From: Sedimentisphaerales bacterium
Lineage (GTDB): Bacteria; Planctomycetota; Phycisphaerae; Sedimentisphaerales; SM23-30
DNA: 64,000 nt
NCBI GenBank assembly: GCA_016928435.1
Contig: JAFGKT010000080.1
Span: 1-64,000, forward strand
Direction of reading: 5' to 3'
Shown: one piece after another, positions 10,770 through 20,786 of the stretch
Layout: each line of letters starts with the position of its first letter
How positions within the stretch are numbered: position 1 is the first letter of the stretch
Position numbers and translations under genes: made by a program
The notes under the pieces: model-generated
The model's input: only the letters and a program-made list of their open reading frames with translations
Database searches by the model: none
Told to the model about the DNA's origin: nothing

Positions 10770-12317
10770 TCAATTCGGTGAACTCGATCTAGTAAACCGC
10801 AACAGCTCGATCCCAAGAAAGTCTTCAGACTGCATATCGGGAAATTCCGACTGTAGAGTCGTTCGCACCAATCCCGATGGATCGACCTTTTTATCATGGG
10901 ACAGCACCAGCCAAACACAAGGATAATCTCGAATAGTTGACCGCAACTGACTCGCGTACTCTTGGTTCATTTCAAGATATGGCCTCTCAAACGGATGAGG
11001 CACATCCGGCGGGTAAGGCAGTACTGTAATGTCGGAACGATTTGCATAATAACTATAGGCATTATGATAGCAACGGGCTGATGTTATAACAACTAAATCC
11101 GCGGACGAAGCCTGTTCCTCTATGTACTGAACAAGTTCGCGCCACTGCTCCTTGTCGGTATCACGGTAATAAACATAGACATCCAGTAATGAAATACAAA
11201 CAAGTGCAACGACACAAAGTACTTTCAGCGACATAAAGCGAAGACAATCAATGCCTTTGGTCATTAGCAAAATTAAAGGAATCGAGGCGACAATTGCACC
11301 TCTTGTCAAGTAAATGGGTGAGGCAACCTGCGAGATCAAGAACGGTAACGCTATTGGAACCACAAGCCAAAGAAGCAGATACAATCTCCCCGACAACCAT
11401 TCACGAAGCAGAATCCTCTTTCCTGTTATTCTAAATAGAGCATTGAAACAAAGCATCACCATGATGCACAGGGATATTTTGCCCAAATTATTATTCCCAT
11501 AATGGATATTTCCGCCGCAGAAGCATTGCAAGGTATCGACAATTGACATTAGAGTGGGTCGTTTTATCCAGAAGCCGGACAAAACATGCTGCATCTGTCG
11601 CCAAAGAAATATGCCCCACGGAATAAACAATATTAGAAGAACGAACTGGAGAAACATCCACTGCCGCAGGGTAATTTTGTTTTGCCTTTTGTTCTTGGCC
11701 AGAAGATGCCAAGCTATGCAAATATTCTGCGCGATAATGACAAACATGCCGTATATATGACAGTGCATAAGCAGGAAACTGCTGATGAGATATGCCGTGA
11801 ACATTTTCTTGCTTTTATTGCGCATGCTTAGCAAGAAGTAATATGTGCTTAGCGAGGCTAGAAGAGCAAGCAGAATATAACTTCTGGCCTCCTGAGAATA
11901 GTATATCTGGAAGAGCGACACTGAGCAAAGCAGGGCGCCAATCAAGGCCATGTTTCTGCTGAACAGCAAACGACCTATCTTATAGAGAACCAAAATGATG
12001 AGCGATCCAAATATAGCCGACGGCATGCGTAGGGCAGTTTCTGAATCCCCAAAAACTTTGATCCAAAAATGCACAATGCCATAATAAAGCGGCGGATGTT
12101 GGTCGTACGTACTGGTCAGCTCAAATAGTTCATACAAATCAAGACTGGCAGACCTAATTGTATAACCCTCATCAACCCACAAGCTCTCTTTCCCCAAATG
12201 GTAAACACGCAGGAAAGTTCCGACACCTATGATTATCAATAAGGCAATCGTGTACCACGTCAATCCGGATCGGTTCATATTGGAATTGTTTTCTGTAAGC
12301 AAGTTGTCACGCTTCAT
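10770..12317 (-). CDS. Glycosyltransferase family 39 (ArnT/PMT-like) membrane protein
   Basis: GTFLRVYHLGKESLWVDEGYTIR...QHPPLYYGIVHFWIKVFGDSETALRMPSAIFG is characteristic of GT39. Confidence 0.88.
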   Translation of the reverse strand: MKRDNLLTENNSNMNRSGLTWYTIALLIIIGVGTFLRVYHLGKESLWVDEGYTIRSASLDLYELFELTSTYDQHPPLYYGIVHFWIKVFGDSETALRMPSAIFGSLIILVLYKIGRLLFSRNMALIGALLCSVSLFQIYYSQEARSYILLALLASLSTYYFLLSMRNKSKKMFTAYLISSFLLMHCHIYGMFVIIAQNICIAWHLLAKNKRQNKITLRQWMFLQFVLLILFIPWGIFLWRQMQHVLSGFWIKRPTLMSIVDTLQCFCGGNIHYGNNNLGKISLCIMVMLCFNALFRITGKRILLREWLSGRLYLLLWLVVPIALPFLISQVASPIYLTRGAIVASIPLILLMTKGIDCLRFMSLKVLCVVALVCISLLDVYVYYRDTDKEQWRELVQYIEEQASSADLVVITSARCYHNAYSYYANRSDITVLPYPPDVPHPFERPYLEMNQEYASQLRSTIRDYPCVWLVLSHDKKVDPSGLVRTTLQSEFPDMQSEDFLGIELLRFTRSSSPN

Positions 12318-12382
12318 TCATTGACGTTCCTGTTCTGTTTTCCCCAGATATTCAGTAAAAACCAGCTATAAAAGCGGACATG

Positions 12383-13705
12383 CTATAAGTATCCTAGACT
12401 TTTAAGCCGTTTGGAAATTTCCGCGGTATCATCATCATCCATTTTTGTGTTTTCTTGAACAGCAATCAGTTGTTCCAGATCACTACGGAATCGGCGTGCA
12501 ATATGTGGAAATCGATCAACCACATTGGTTAGCTCGAGGCGATCGCGTTTCAAATCGAAAAGCTGTTCTTTGGGTTCAGAAGCCAGATAAGTATAGGCAT
12601 ATTTCCAATCCGGCGTGCGTAGGCCTAGTATCCAATTTGTTTTATCCAGCAAAATAATACCGCTTGCCTGTGTGTAAGCGTGTTCCTGCCAATTATTATC
12701 GCAGGGCGACCGCATTAGCGGGTATAGAGTACGTCCTCGCTTAGTGGAATCTGATTCCGTTGATAATACACCCAATAAATCCAGCAATGTGGGCATTATA
12801 TCCACCTGGCTCACTTGACGGTCAATCCGCAAGCCCGCCGGCACATTCTTCCCGCCGACAATCATCAGCGGAACCTTGATCAAGAAGTCATACACATGAA
12901 AACCATGCCCATAAAAGTGATTGTCAAAACCCGGAGAATAATGATCAAACGGACCAAACGGCACATATCTACGTAAACGATCAAGCATTGTACCGCACCA
13001 ATATGCCCACCGTCGCAGTTTTTTCTTTCTGCGGGCCCATTCCAGAAAGCGTTTGACGCGACATTCCGCCAGGCTTTCACCATGATCCCCGGTTACAACA
13101 ACAATAGTATTGTCGAGATCGATCTCTTTGAACAGCTTGCCAAGCTGATGATCCACCGCTGACAGTGTACGCTCATATGGCCCATAACCATATTTGCTGT
13201 GATTAAATTCAGGCGGCGGCACACGCACTTCATGCAATTCCCAAATGTGCAAAAATGTCATCCAAGGTTCAGAGGCGGATTTAACAATACCAGGCAAAGA
13301 CGCGCCAAAATCATCAAATATCCTGGCGGACACCTGTCGATGGTTATAATTGTGAAACTGCTCAGCTATCCCCAGTTCTTTGGTAAGCGGTCCCGAAACA
13401 TAGGCACTGGTATGATACCCCATCTGACCAAGCTTGAACGGCAGCGACTCTACGCGGCTGTTCATTCGGTATCCAGCCAGCGACTGAATGCCGTGTTCGT
13501 AAGGATATGCTCCGGTTAGCATGCTGGCGATGCTGGGACTAGTAAGACTGGCCACAGCTATGGTATTGGTAAAGAGGCATCCTTGTGCCATCAATCTATC
13601 TAAGTTTGGCGTACGGGCGCCGCTATTAACAAGCATATCGGCCCTGAGACAATCCAGGCAAATAAACAGAATGTTTGGTTTTGCTGACATGCCAATTTTC
13701 CTCAC
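12383..13705 (-). CDS. Sulfatase-like hydrolase/transferase (Thr in place of the formylglycine Cys)
   Basis: NILFICLDCLRADML, VASLTSPSIASMLTGAYPYEHGI, VVVTGDHGESL, YGHGFHVYDFLIKVPLMI; tail ISKRLKSLGYL. Confidence 0.87.
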   Translation of the reverse strand: MRKIGMSAKPNILFICLDCLRADMLVNSGARTPNLDRLMAQGCLFTNTIAVASLTSPSIASMLTGAYPYEHGIQSLAGYRMNSRVESLPFKLGQMGYHTSAYVSGPLTKELGIAEQFHNYNHRQVSARIFDDFGASLPGIVKSASEPWMTFLHIWELHEVRVPPPEFNHSKYGYGPYERTLSAVDHQLGKLFKEIDLDNTIVVVTGDHGESLAECRVKRFLEWARRKKKLRRWAYWCGTMLDRLRRYVPFGPFDHYSPGFDNHFYGHGFHVYDFLIKVPLMIVGGKNVPAGLRIDRQVSQVDIMPTLLDLLGVLSTESDSTKRGRTLYPLMRSPCDNNWQEHAYTQASGIILLDKTNWILGLRTPDWKYAYTYLASEPKEQLFDLKRDRLELTNVVDRFPHIARRFRSDLEQLIAVQENTKMDDDDTAEISKRLKSLGYL

Positions 13706-13900
13706 AGTGTCACGGGGCTATAGCCAAACGATGCTGGAGACTCACCACACTGCAACTGATTTTGCTAGAAGTGCGAGTTCGCAGTTTTGCTTGATTTACT
13801 ATGATCGAAGATAAACAAAAATACGTATGCGATGAAAAGGCACTCCTGAATGCATATTTTGACGTTCAAAACCGCGAAAGTTGACTAGAAAATAAACCAT

Positions 13901-13940
13901 AAAAAAAACCGGAACAACCCTAGAATAGAGTTGTTCCGGC
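13901..13940 (-). terminator. Intrinsic terminator of the pseudopilin-like gene
   Basis: CCGGAACAAC/GTTGTTCCGG 10-bp perfect stem followed on the minus strand by T8. Confidence 0.9.
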
Positions 13941-13971
13941 ACAAGTCAAATCAAAATGTAAAAAAGCAAAT

Positions 13972-14925
13972 CTAGTTGCCCAAGAAGGCGTCATCGGGTC
14001 CCCAGGACAGACTATCCCAAACACAGTCATCCCACTCACCGATTGTCTTTTCGCCTTCGCTGCCATCATCACTGCTCCAACGAGTGTAGATGTTTTCGCT
14101 ACCAATGCCTGCTAGAGGATCAGTTGGTCTTTTGACGTTCGAGCCGGCAAAGAGAACATTCTGACATTCCTGACTATGGTTCAGCGAGTTGCTGGTGTCA
14201 TCGTCGGTTGGATCACCTAGACTGTCTGGATCACCAATGTTATCATTAAGCCCGTTTTGGCCATCTTGCGTGTCAAAACGAGGATTCTTGTCCGCTATGA
14301 TTGCCAACGCCGAGGACGATGAAGCACTGGAGGGATTCTGGAATGGGTCGTGATAAGAATAGCTCAGGTTGTTCATAGTGTGGAAATCACGCAGGTCGGC
14401 CCAGTTTTTGATGTGGTCGCCGCCATCGCCATCTATAGCTACCTGAAGGTCCATTTCACGATCGCTGGGGGCACTGGGGCAGAGGAACATCTTGGGCACA
14501 AGATCAGTGTGTCTGATCAACAAATACATACAGCCACCAACGGTCGGAGCACCTTCCCAAGAAGTTCTGGCTTCCTGCGCATCATTCGGCCAAACAGTAT
14601 TATCTCTCCAGTCCCACTGATACCAGCGAGCCCAAGTGGAATCGTACTTGCTTCCGCCAAAATAAACCCAACTTGTGTTCGTTGACTCACCGGAAATTGT
14701 GGGATTATCATCGCGATAATCATTCTGGTAGATCGCCAGCGAGCGGCCGATACCAGCCAACTGGGCACCGCACTGTACACGTTTGGCCAACTCACGGGCA
14801 CGGCCGAGAGCAGGCAGCAGGATTGAGACCAACAGAGCAATAATGGCGACCACCACCAACAGCTCAATCAGCGTAAAACCTTTTCTTTTTCTGGTCATGA
14901 CAGTTCTCCTTAAGAAAAAGACCAT
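13972..14925 (-). CDS. Prepilin-type N-terminal methylation domain protein (pseudopilin-like)
   Basis: MTRKRKGFTLIELLVVVAIIALLVSILLPALGRARE type IV pilin-like leader and helix. Likely start is at the internal Met (MTRKRK) after an AAGGAGA RBS (about 14898). Confidence 0.92.
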   Translation of the reverse strand: MVFFLRRTVMTRKRKGFTLIELLVVVAIIALLVSILLPALGRARELAKRVQCGAQLAGIGRSLAIYQNDYRDDNPTISGESTNTSWVYFGGSKYDSTWARWYQWDWRDNTVWPNDAQEARTSWEGAPTVGGCMYLLIRHTDLVPKMFLCPSAPSDREMDLQVAIDGDGGDHIKNWADLRDFHTMNNLSYSYHDPFQNPSSASSSSALAIIADKNPRFDTQDGQNGLNDNIGDPDSLGDPTDDDTSNSLNHSQECQNVLFAGSNVKRPTDPLAGIGSENIYTRWSSDDGSEGEKTIGEWDDCVWDSLSWGPDDAFLGN

Positions 14926-15479
14926 ATTTCCTCGGGGCTTGGACTACCATGCAGGGAATAAGAAATTATGCATAATAGCGATAGGCCTGCTGTACAGAGA
15001 CCTCTGCTTAGCCCAAACTCCGACTTTGCCGGGGAAACACTCCCCGAGCGAACAATTTTAACGCAAACGCCGCAATTGCAACGCTAAACAGCTAGCGGAC
15101 CTGACATTATGGGCCGCGACCGGCGTCCATAAAGAGTCGGATCAACAGAATTTAACTAAACATCAGCTGCGCAACCAATTTACAGGTCTTTTTCGACCGA
15201 CCCCCCGGTCACGAAATCAGGCAGGCACGTTCAAGGTATGTATCAGCAAAATGACAAAATAACGTACGCCAGTAAGGCACTCTCAATAAAGTATATATAT
15301 GATAGAGCGCAACCTACCTTATATCTTCTATATAATTTTATCGGTTCAGAATCAGATGTCAAGCAAATAAGACCAACAAATTGCACATAAGTAGGCAAGG
15401 GTTAAGGCCTATTTTGACGCCCTAACTTATTCCCTCCCAGCCTCTTACATCAAAATCACCAAAGAATAACCACAACAAC

Positions 15480-17459
15480 TTACACCGAAGCCGCGGCTAG
15501 ATGGACCGCATCAAAATCGTTGGAGAATTCGGAATAGCGGATTTTTTCAGGGTGGTTCTGAACCAAGTCTATAGCCAACTTAGCGATCTCGGGGTCAAAC
15601 TGTCGTCCGCTGTGTTCGGTCAACTCAGAAATCACCTTCTCCAGCGGATACGCCTTCTTGTAGAACCTAGCACAGACCATGGTATCGAGAGTATCGGCTA
15701 CCTGTAGGATTCTTGCTCCCAGAGAGAAATCTTCCCGTGAAAGGCGATCAGGATATCCATTTCCGTCAAATCTCTCGTGGTGATGTCGCACCATCTCGGC
15801 TTCAGCGTCAAAGAAATTACACTGACTAAGAATCTCATAACCGATGACGGTGTGCATTTTGATAATGCGGAATTCGTCATTGGTGAGCTTGGCGGGTTTG
15901 GTTAAGATCGCATCGGGAATACCGATTTTGCCTAGATCGTGCAAAGTAGCTGCGCAACGAATAACGCTTATTTCCTTTTCCGACAGTCCCAAACACCTTG
16001 CGAAATACTCAGCGTACTCTGCCACATTAAGTGAATGGTCCTTAGTATAAGGGTCTTTGGCCTCAACCGCTGCGACCAGAGTACGCACCATCGACAGGTT
16101 GGCGGTGCGTAGGCGTTTTTCGATTTCGCCGTCGTCGTCGGAATTGCCGGAATTTTTTCTCATTTCTGCCGCACATGTTTTTACGCCGGACACAACGTCC
16201 CACAGAACAATGGGATCTTGCGGCTGCTTACGGGCCTGAGCTAGGGCTTCTTCAGTGCTGGCGAGTAATTCGTGCTGACTTTCCACATATCCACTGTGAC
16301 ATTCCGCGATACCTATCGAAACCGACAACTGGGTTTTCGAGCTGCCGGCATTGAATTCTCTTTCCAGCACCAAATCACGAATGCGTTTGGCCAATATCAG
16401 AGCGCCGCTATCGTCAGTTTCCGGCAATATCAAGCCGAACTGCGTGCCGGCATAACGGGCGACATAATCCACAGCCCGAACTTGACTGCGACAAAGCTGC
16501 CCCAACTCGATAATCGCCACGTCGCCATAAGCGTGGCCATGCGTAACATTCAAGTTACGCAATCCTTCAACATTGATGATCATCACAGCAAAAGTCCGCC
16601 CGTAACGTCGGCACGAAGCTCTTACACGCGAAAGCTCTTCCTGGAAACTGCAATGATTCGGCAGGCCTGTTAAGGGATCATGGCCGGCATTGCTGCGCTG
16701 CTGCGTAAGCGAACGAGGTGGTTCCGAAGTCTCACTCACTATCGGTGACACATCCACCAATCGCAGGAGATAACTGGGATGTTCGCCGGATATATCCGCC
16801 TTTTCGATGCTCACTTCGGCTGGGAATTCCTGGCCTGTCGCGCGTTTCAGTGTAAGGGCAGCTTTTCTCGACATACCCGCCTGATCAGCCAGGGTTTCAA
16901 AAACCATATGCTCCGCGGGAAACACCTCTTCCAAAGGCAAACCTATCGCCGCGATTGGACTGCCGGCGTAAATCGAAGCGAAGTTATCATCGACGTAACG
17001 GACAACCCCCTCATGATCGAGCATGACAATACAATATCTTTCGCTCAATCTCCGAGGGTCTTGGTGATGTAGGGGCAAACGCTGCAATTGCAAAGCGCGT
17101 TGCACAACATTACGCAATGTCCCCAGATCAAACGGTTTTTCGATATAATCAAATGCACCGTCTCGCATGGCTTGGGCGACCCATTCTTGCCGTTGCTTTC
17201 CCGTAATCAGTATCGTTCGCGCATTAGGATGGTTTTTGGATACTTCATGCAGCAAATCAAAGCCGTTCTTGTCAGGCATAGCGATATCGCTGATGATAAT
17301 ATCATAGCCGTTCTGCGCAATCAGCGACTCGGCTTGCGACACATCATACGCTGTATCACAATCCAGACCGTCACCTTTGAGGACGTCGCCGACAATACTA
17401 CAAATCTCGGCATCGTCATCAACAACCAGAATTGTGGCATTTTGCCTATCTGTTGACAT
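15480..17459 (-). CDS. Response regulator with REC, PAS-like, degenerate GGDEF and HD-GYP domains
   Basis: ILVVDDDAEICSIV, DIIISDIAMPDKNGF, RYAGTQFGLIL in place of GGDEF, LHDLGKIGIP and HHERFDGNGYP. Confidence 0.92.
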   Translation of the reverse strand: MSTDRQNATILVVDDDAEICSIVGDVLKGDGLDCDTAYDVSQAESLIAQNGYDIIISDIAMPDKNGFDLLHEVSKNHPNARTILITGKQRQEWVAQAMRDGAFDYIEKPFDLGTLRNVVQRALQLQRLPLHHQDPRRLSERYCIVMLDHEGVVRYVDDNFASIYAGSPIAAIGLPLEEVFPAEHMVFETLADQAGMSRKAALTLKRATGQEFPAEVSIEKADISGEHPSYLLRLVDVSPIVSETSEPPRSLTQQRSNAGHDPLTGLPNHCSFQEELSRVRASCRRYGRTFAVMIINVEGLRNLNVTHGHAYGDVAIIELGQLCRSQVRAVDYVARYAGTQFGLILPETDDSGALILAKRIRDLVLEREFNAGSSKTQLSVSIGIAECHSGYVESQHELLASTEEALAQARKQPQDPIVLWDVVSGVKTCAAEMRKNSGNSDDDGEIEKRLRTANLSMVRTLVAAVEAKDPYTKDHSLNVAEYAEYFARCLGLSEKEISVIRCAATLHDLGKIGIPDAILTKPAKLTNDEFRIIKMHTVIGYEILSQCNFFDAEAEMVRHHHERFDGNGYPDRLSREDFSLGARILQVADTLDTMVCARFYKKAYPLEKVISELTEHSGRQFDPEIAKLAIDLVQNHPEKIRYSEFSNDFDAVHLAAASV

Positions 17460-17622
17460 CTTGTACCAATGCTGAAAGCACAGAAAATGAGTAAGATACT
17501 GACCACACTGCTAGTTATGGAGTCGGCATTGGCACAAACGTACTTTATGGATGCAGGGACAGGCAAAACCCGTAAAACGGAATCTTGGCTGGCATTTAAC
17601 CTAGTATAGAGCTTTCTATGTG

Positions 17623-18873
17623 TCAGGATATGCGGCGTCTCAGCATGTCTAAGGCTGTATTTACAGCTCTAGTACGAATCATTTTTCTGTCGCCATGAAG
17701 TATATTTTGCGACACTAGCGTTCCCGAACCGTCCGCTAGTCCGATAAAGACAAGTCCGATAGGTTTTTCAGCCGTGCCGCCGGATGGTCCCGCAATGCCC
17801 GTAATACTTAGAGCATAGTCACTTTGGGCGTATTCTCGCGCTTTTTGCGCCAATTGCCTAGCCACCGACTCACTAACCGCCCCATCGCTATCAATCAGCT
17901 CCGAATCGACTCGCAACATACTGATCTTGGCGTCGTTGCTGTAGGTAATCCACCCGCCAAGAAACGCGCTGCTCACACCCGGGATGTCCGTCAATGCGCC
18001 AGCCAACATACCGCCGGTGCATGATTCAGCCGTGGCGAGAGTGGCTCGGCGTTCCATCAAACGCTTAACTACCACCGACGCCAAAGTGTCATCATCAGAA
18101 CCGAAGACTATGTCACCCAGTCTTTGGCGCAATTCCGCTTCAACGGGAGCAATCATTTTTTGTGCTGTTTCTCGGTCGGCCGCTGTGGCGTTGATACGAA
18201 GACTGATAATCCCTCGCGCCACAGTACTATTGACGACCGGATTGCGATGACGGGTCATCATATCGCCCAACATCTCAGCAACCGTTGACTCGCCTTGTCC
18301 GAAACAGCACAATGTCCGACTTACAATTACTTGCTTATCCCTGGTTTTTTCCGCGAGCTTCGTCACCAATGGAAAAACCGTTTCCGTGCATAGCATTCGC
18401 ATTTCAGACGGTACACCAGGCAGAAAAAACGCGTGGGCGGCGCCGATCTCAACCATCATACCGCAGGCTGTACCGATCGGATTATCGATCACTGCGCAAC
18501 CTTTGGGAATCATGGCTTGAATACGATTACGCTGAGCCATGGGTCGCTTAAAACGCGCGAACATATCGGTCATTTTGTCAAGTGTCATCTGATGCAACTC
18601 AAGCTCGGTACCAAGCACCTCCGCCAAAGCATGTCGCGTAAGATCATCATCTGTGGGACCCAATCCGCCGGTAGCAATGATAACATCGACGGTCTTGGCG
18701 AGCCTGGAAAGATGCTCAGCAATATCACTTTGACTATCAGCAAGAGTGATATGCTGACTAACACCGATGCCGATTTGCGCTAATTGCTCACTCAGCCAGG
18801 CGGAATTGGTATCAACCGTCTGGCCCAGAATCAACTCATCACCAATACTAATAATAGCCGCCTGCAAAGCCAT
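17623..18873 (-). CDS. cinA: CinA family competence/damage-inducible protein
   Basis: AAIISIGDELILGQTVDTNSAWLSEQL; C-terminal TAESCTGGMLAGALTDIPG and SITGIAGPSGGTAEKPIGLV. Confidence 0.95.
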   Translation of the reverse strand: MALQAAIISIGDELILGQTVDTNSAWLSEQLAQIGIGVSQHITLADSQSDIAEHLSRLAKTVDVIIATGGLGPTDDDLTRHALAEVLGTELELHQMTLDKMTDMFARFKRPMAQRNRIQAMIPKGCAVIDNPIGTACGMMVEIGAAHAFFLPGVPSEMRMLCTETVFPLVTKLAEKTRDKQVIVSRTLCCFGQGESTVAEMLGDMMTRHRNPVVNSTVARGIISLRINATAADRETAQKMIAPVEAELRQRLGDIVFGSDDDTLASVVVKRLMERRATLATAESCTGGMLAGALTDIPGVSSAFLGGWITYSNDAKISMLRVDSELIDSDGAVSESVARQLAQKAREYAQSDYALSITGIAGPSGGTAEKPIGLVFIGLADGSGTLVSQNILHGDRKMIRTRAVNTALDMLRRRIS

Positions 18874-18918
18874 AGCCTTCTCACGAAAAAAGGTACTAAA
18901 ATATTACCCCCCCACTCA

Positions 18919-19989
18919 TTAAACATTGAACCGAAAATTGATGATATCGCCGTCTTGGATAATATAGGTTTTCCCTTCCAATCTTACTTTTCCCGCGGCT
19001 TTGGCGGCTTTCATATCACCAGCGGCAATCAGATCATCATAATGAACGGTTTCAGCGCGAATGAATCCTCTTTGGATATCGCTATGAATTTCGCCGGCCG
19101 CCTCCAAAGCCGGGCACTGAGCGCCAACCGTCCAGGCGCGAACTTCGTCAGGGCCAACCGTCAAAAACGAAATCAACTCCAGAGTTTGATAACACATAAC
19201 AACGAGTGTGTCGCGTGCGATCTGTGTGATGCCCATATCCTGTAGAAACTCGTTTCGTTCCTGTGGATCTAAAGCAGCCAATTCCGCTTCGAGACGAGCG
19301 CACAGGCTTATCACCGGACCACCTGCCTGCTCTTCATTAATGGCGCAAGGCTCTTCGATATCGGATTCACCAACATTAACAACCACCCTAGTAGGCTTTA
19401 GCGTAAGAAAGCCGAAACTTCGGAGCATTTTTTCCTGTTCCGGAGAATCGACCACGTCGCTGATGGGTTTCATGTCTTCGATGGCTTGGGCGCATTTTTC
19501 CAGCAACGGCAGTTCCTTTTTGTCCTGCTCTTGAGTCTTGGAAGGTTTGTTCACCGACACCTTGAGCTTTTCGATACGATTGGTAATCAGTTCGAGATCG
19601 GCCAAGAGTAATTCGGTTCGCAGCTCATCAAGATCAGCCACCGGGTCCACACGATCACGATACGCCGCGACCGAACTGTCTTTGAAACCACATACTACTA
19701 AAAGCAGCATATCGCACTGACGGGCCTCGGCAATAACCCGCCTTGCTTCCTGACGGTGCGATTCATCAACAAAACTCAGGCCGGGAAGATCGAGAAAATC
19801 TATAGTCGCATGGGTCGTCTTCTTGGGATGGTACATTTCAGTGAGTATATCCAGCCGAGTATCCGGGACTTTCACAACGGCCTTGCTCGCGTGCTGTGTA
19901 TCACCCCCCGCGGGCACATGGCCCTCGGTAACGGCTGAGAACAATGTACTCTTTCCCGACTGGGCCAAACCAACTAGCGCTATTTGCAT
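18919..19989 (-). CDS. ychF: Redox-regulated ATPase YchF
   Basis: MQIALVGLAQSGKSTLFSAVT P-loop; C-terminal TGS-like FIRAETVHYDDLIAAG...IIQDGDIINFRFNV. Start refined to the internal ATG at 19989. Confidence 0.93.
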   Translation of the reverse strand: MQIALVGLAQSGKSTLFSAVTEGHVPAGGDTQHASKAVVKVPDTRLDILTEMYHPKKTTHATIDFLDLPGLSFVDESHRQEARRVIAEARQCDMLLLVVCGFKDSSVAAYRDRVDPVADLDELRTELLLADLELITNRIEKLKVSVNKPSKTQEQDKKELPLLEKCAQAIEDMKPISDVVDSPEQEKMLRSFGFLTLKPTRVVVNVGESDIEEPCAINEEQAGGPVISLCARLEAELAALDPQERNEFLQDMGITQIARDTLVVMCYQTLELISFLTVGPDEVRAWTVGAQCPALEAAGEIHSDIQRGFIRAETVHYDDLIAAGDMKAAKAAGKVRLEGKTYIIQDGDIINFRFNV

Positions 19990-20176
19990 CTTAAACTCCA
20001 AAATAGCTAAATGAACTACCGAAGAACCACGATCAACGGCCAATCAACCAGAATCAGGGAACCGCGTGGATAACTTTGAACAAGATGTTCAAAATTACCC
20101 ACCCTACGACTGATCGGCCTGTGTGAACACACATCATGATTGCCCAAACCGATTCTGTCAAGTTTGAACCCGAATT

Positions 20177-20230
20177 GTAAGCGTTCACAGTAAAGAGAAC
20201 CACGAATTGACACTAATACTCACTAATAGG
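20177..20230 (+). repeat. Dispersed intergenic repeat copy (GTAAGCGTTCACA...family)
   Basis: gtaagcgttcacagtaaagagaaccacgaattgacactaatactcac; related copies at 5975, 7420 and 24593. Confidence 0.7.
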
Positions 20231-20713
20231 AATTTGGTTTGTTTTTTGTAAGTTAGAGGGCAGGTGGGTGACAGTCAGGTATTCCGGGCACAAATTGGTC
20301 AGGGAACCGCGTGGGTAAAATTGAACAAATTGTTCAAAATTACCCACTCTACGGCGCTAATACCGCGAATATAGCTGCCAGGGGCGAAGGCGGAGGCACA
20401 TGGGGCTTGATCGGGGGTGCAATGGAAGCGGCTGCGAAAAGCGGGCAAATAATTTCCCGTTACGTGTAAACAACTTCCCGCTGAACATTCAAATGGGTTT
20501 ATCTATCCACAGCTAAGTTTCGCTGACACCAAAAACCTGATATAGCGGGAAAAACCTAACTCAACTGGGAACTGAATTACCCACATCCATATCAGCAAAC
20601 GAACCATCTACAAGCGACAAATAACCTTTCGCAAAAACTTTTTGTCCTGCAAACCCTTTATTAAAAACCACTTACAAAATACTTCTTTTTTATACAATCC
20701 AAACGGACGTACC

Positions 20714-20728
20714 TGGCACACGCATTGC
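20714..20728 (+). promoter_or_regulatory. Sigma-54 (-24/-12) promoter
   Basis: TGGCAC-ACGCA-TTGC matches the consensus TGGCAC-N5-TTGC, about 60 nt before ATG 20787. Confidence 0.75.
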
Positions 20729-20786
20729 GAATACTATAAAGCAAAGGCAAAGAGGAAAATGTTTTTGAATTATACGGAGTTGGAAA

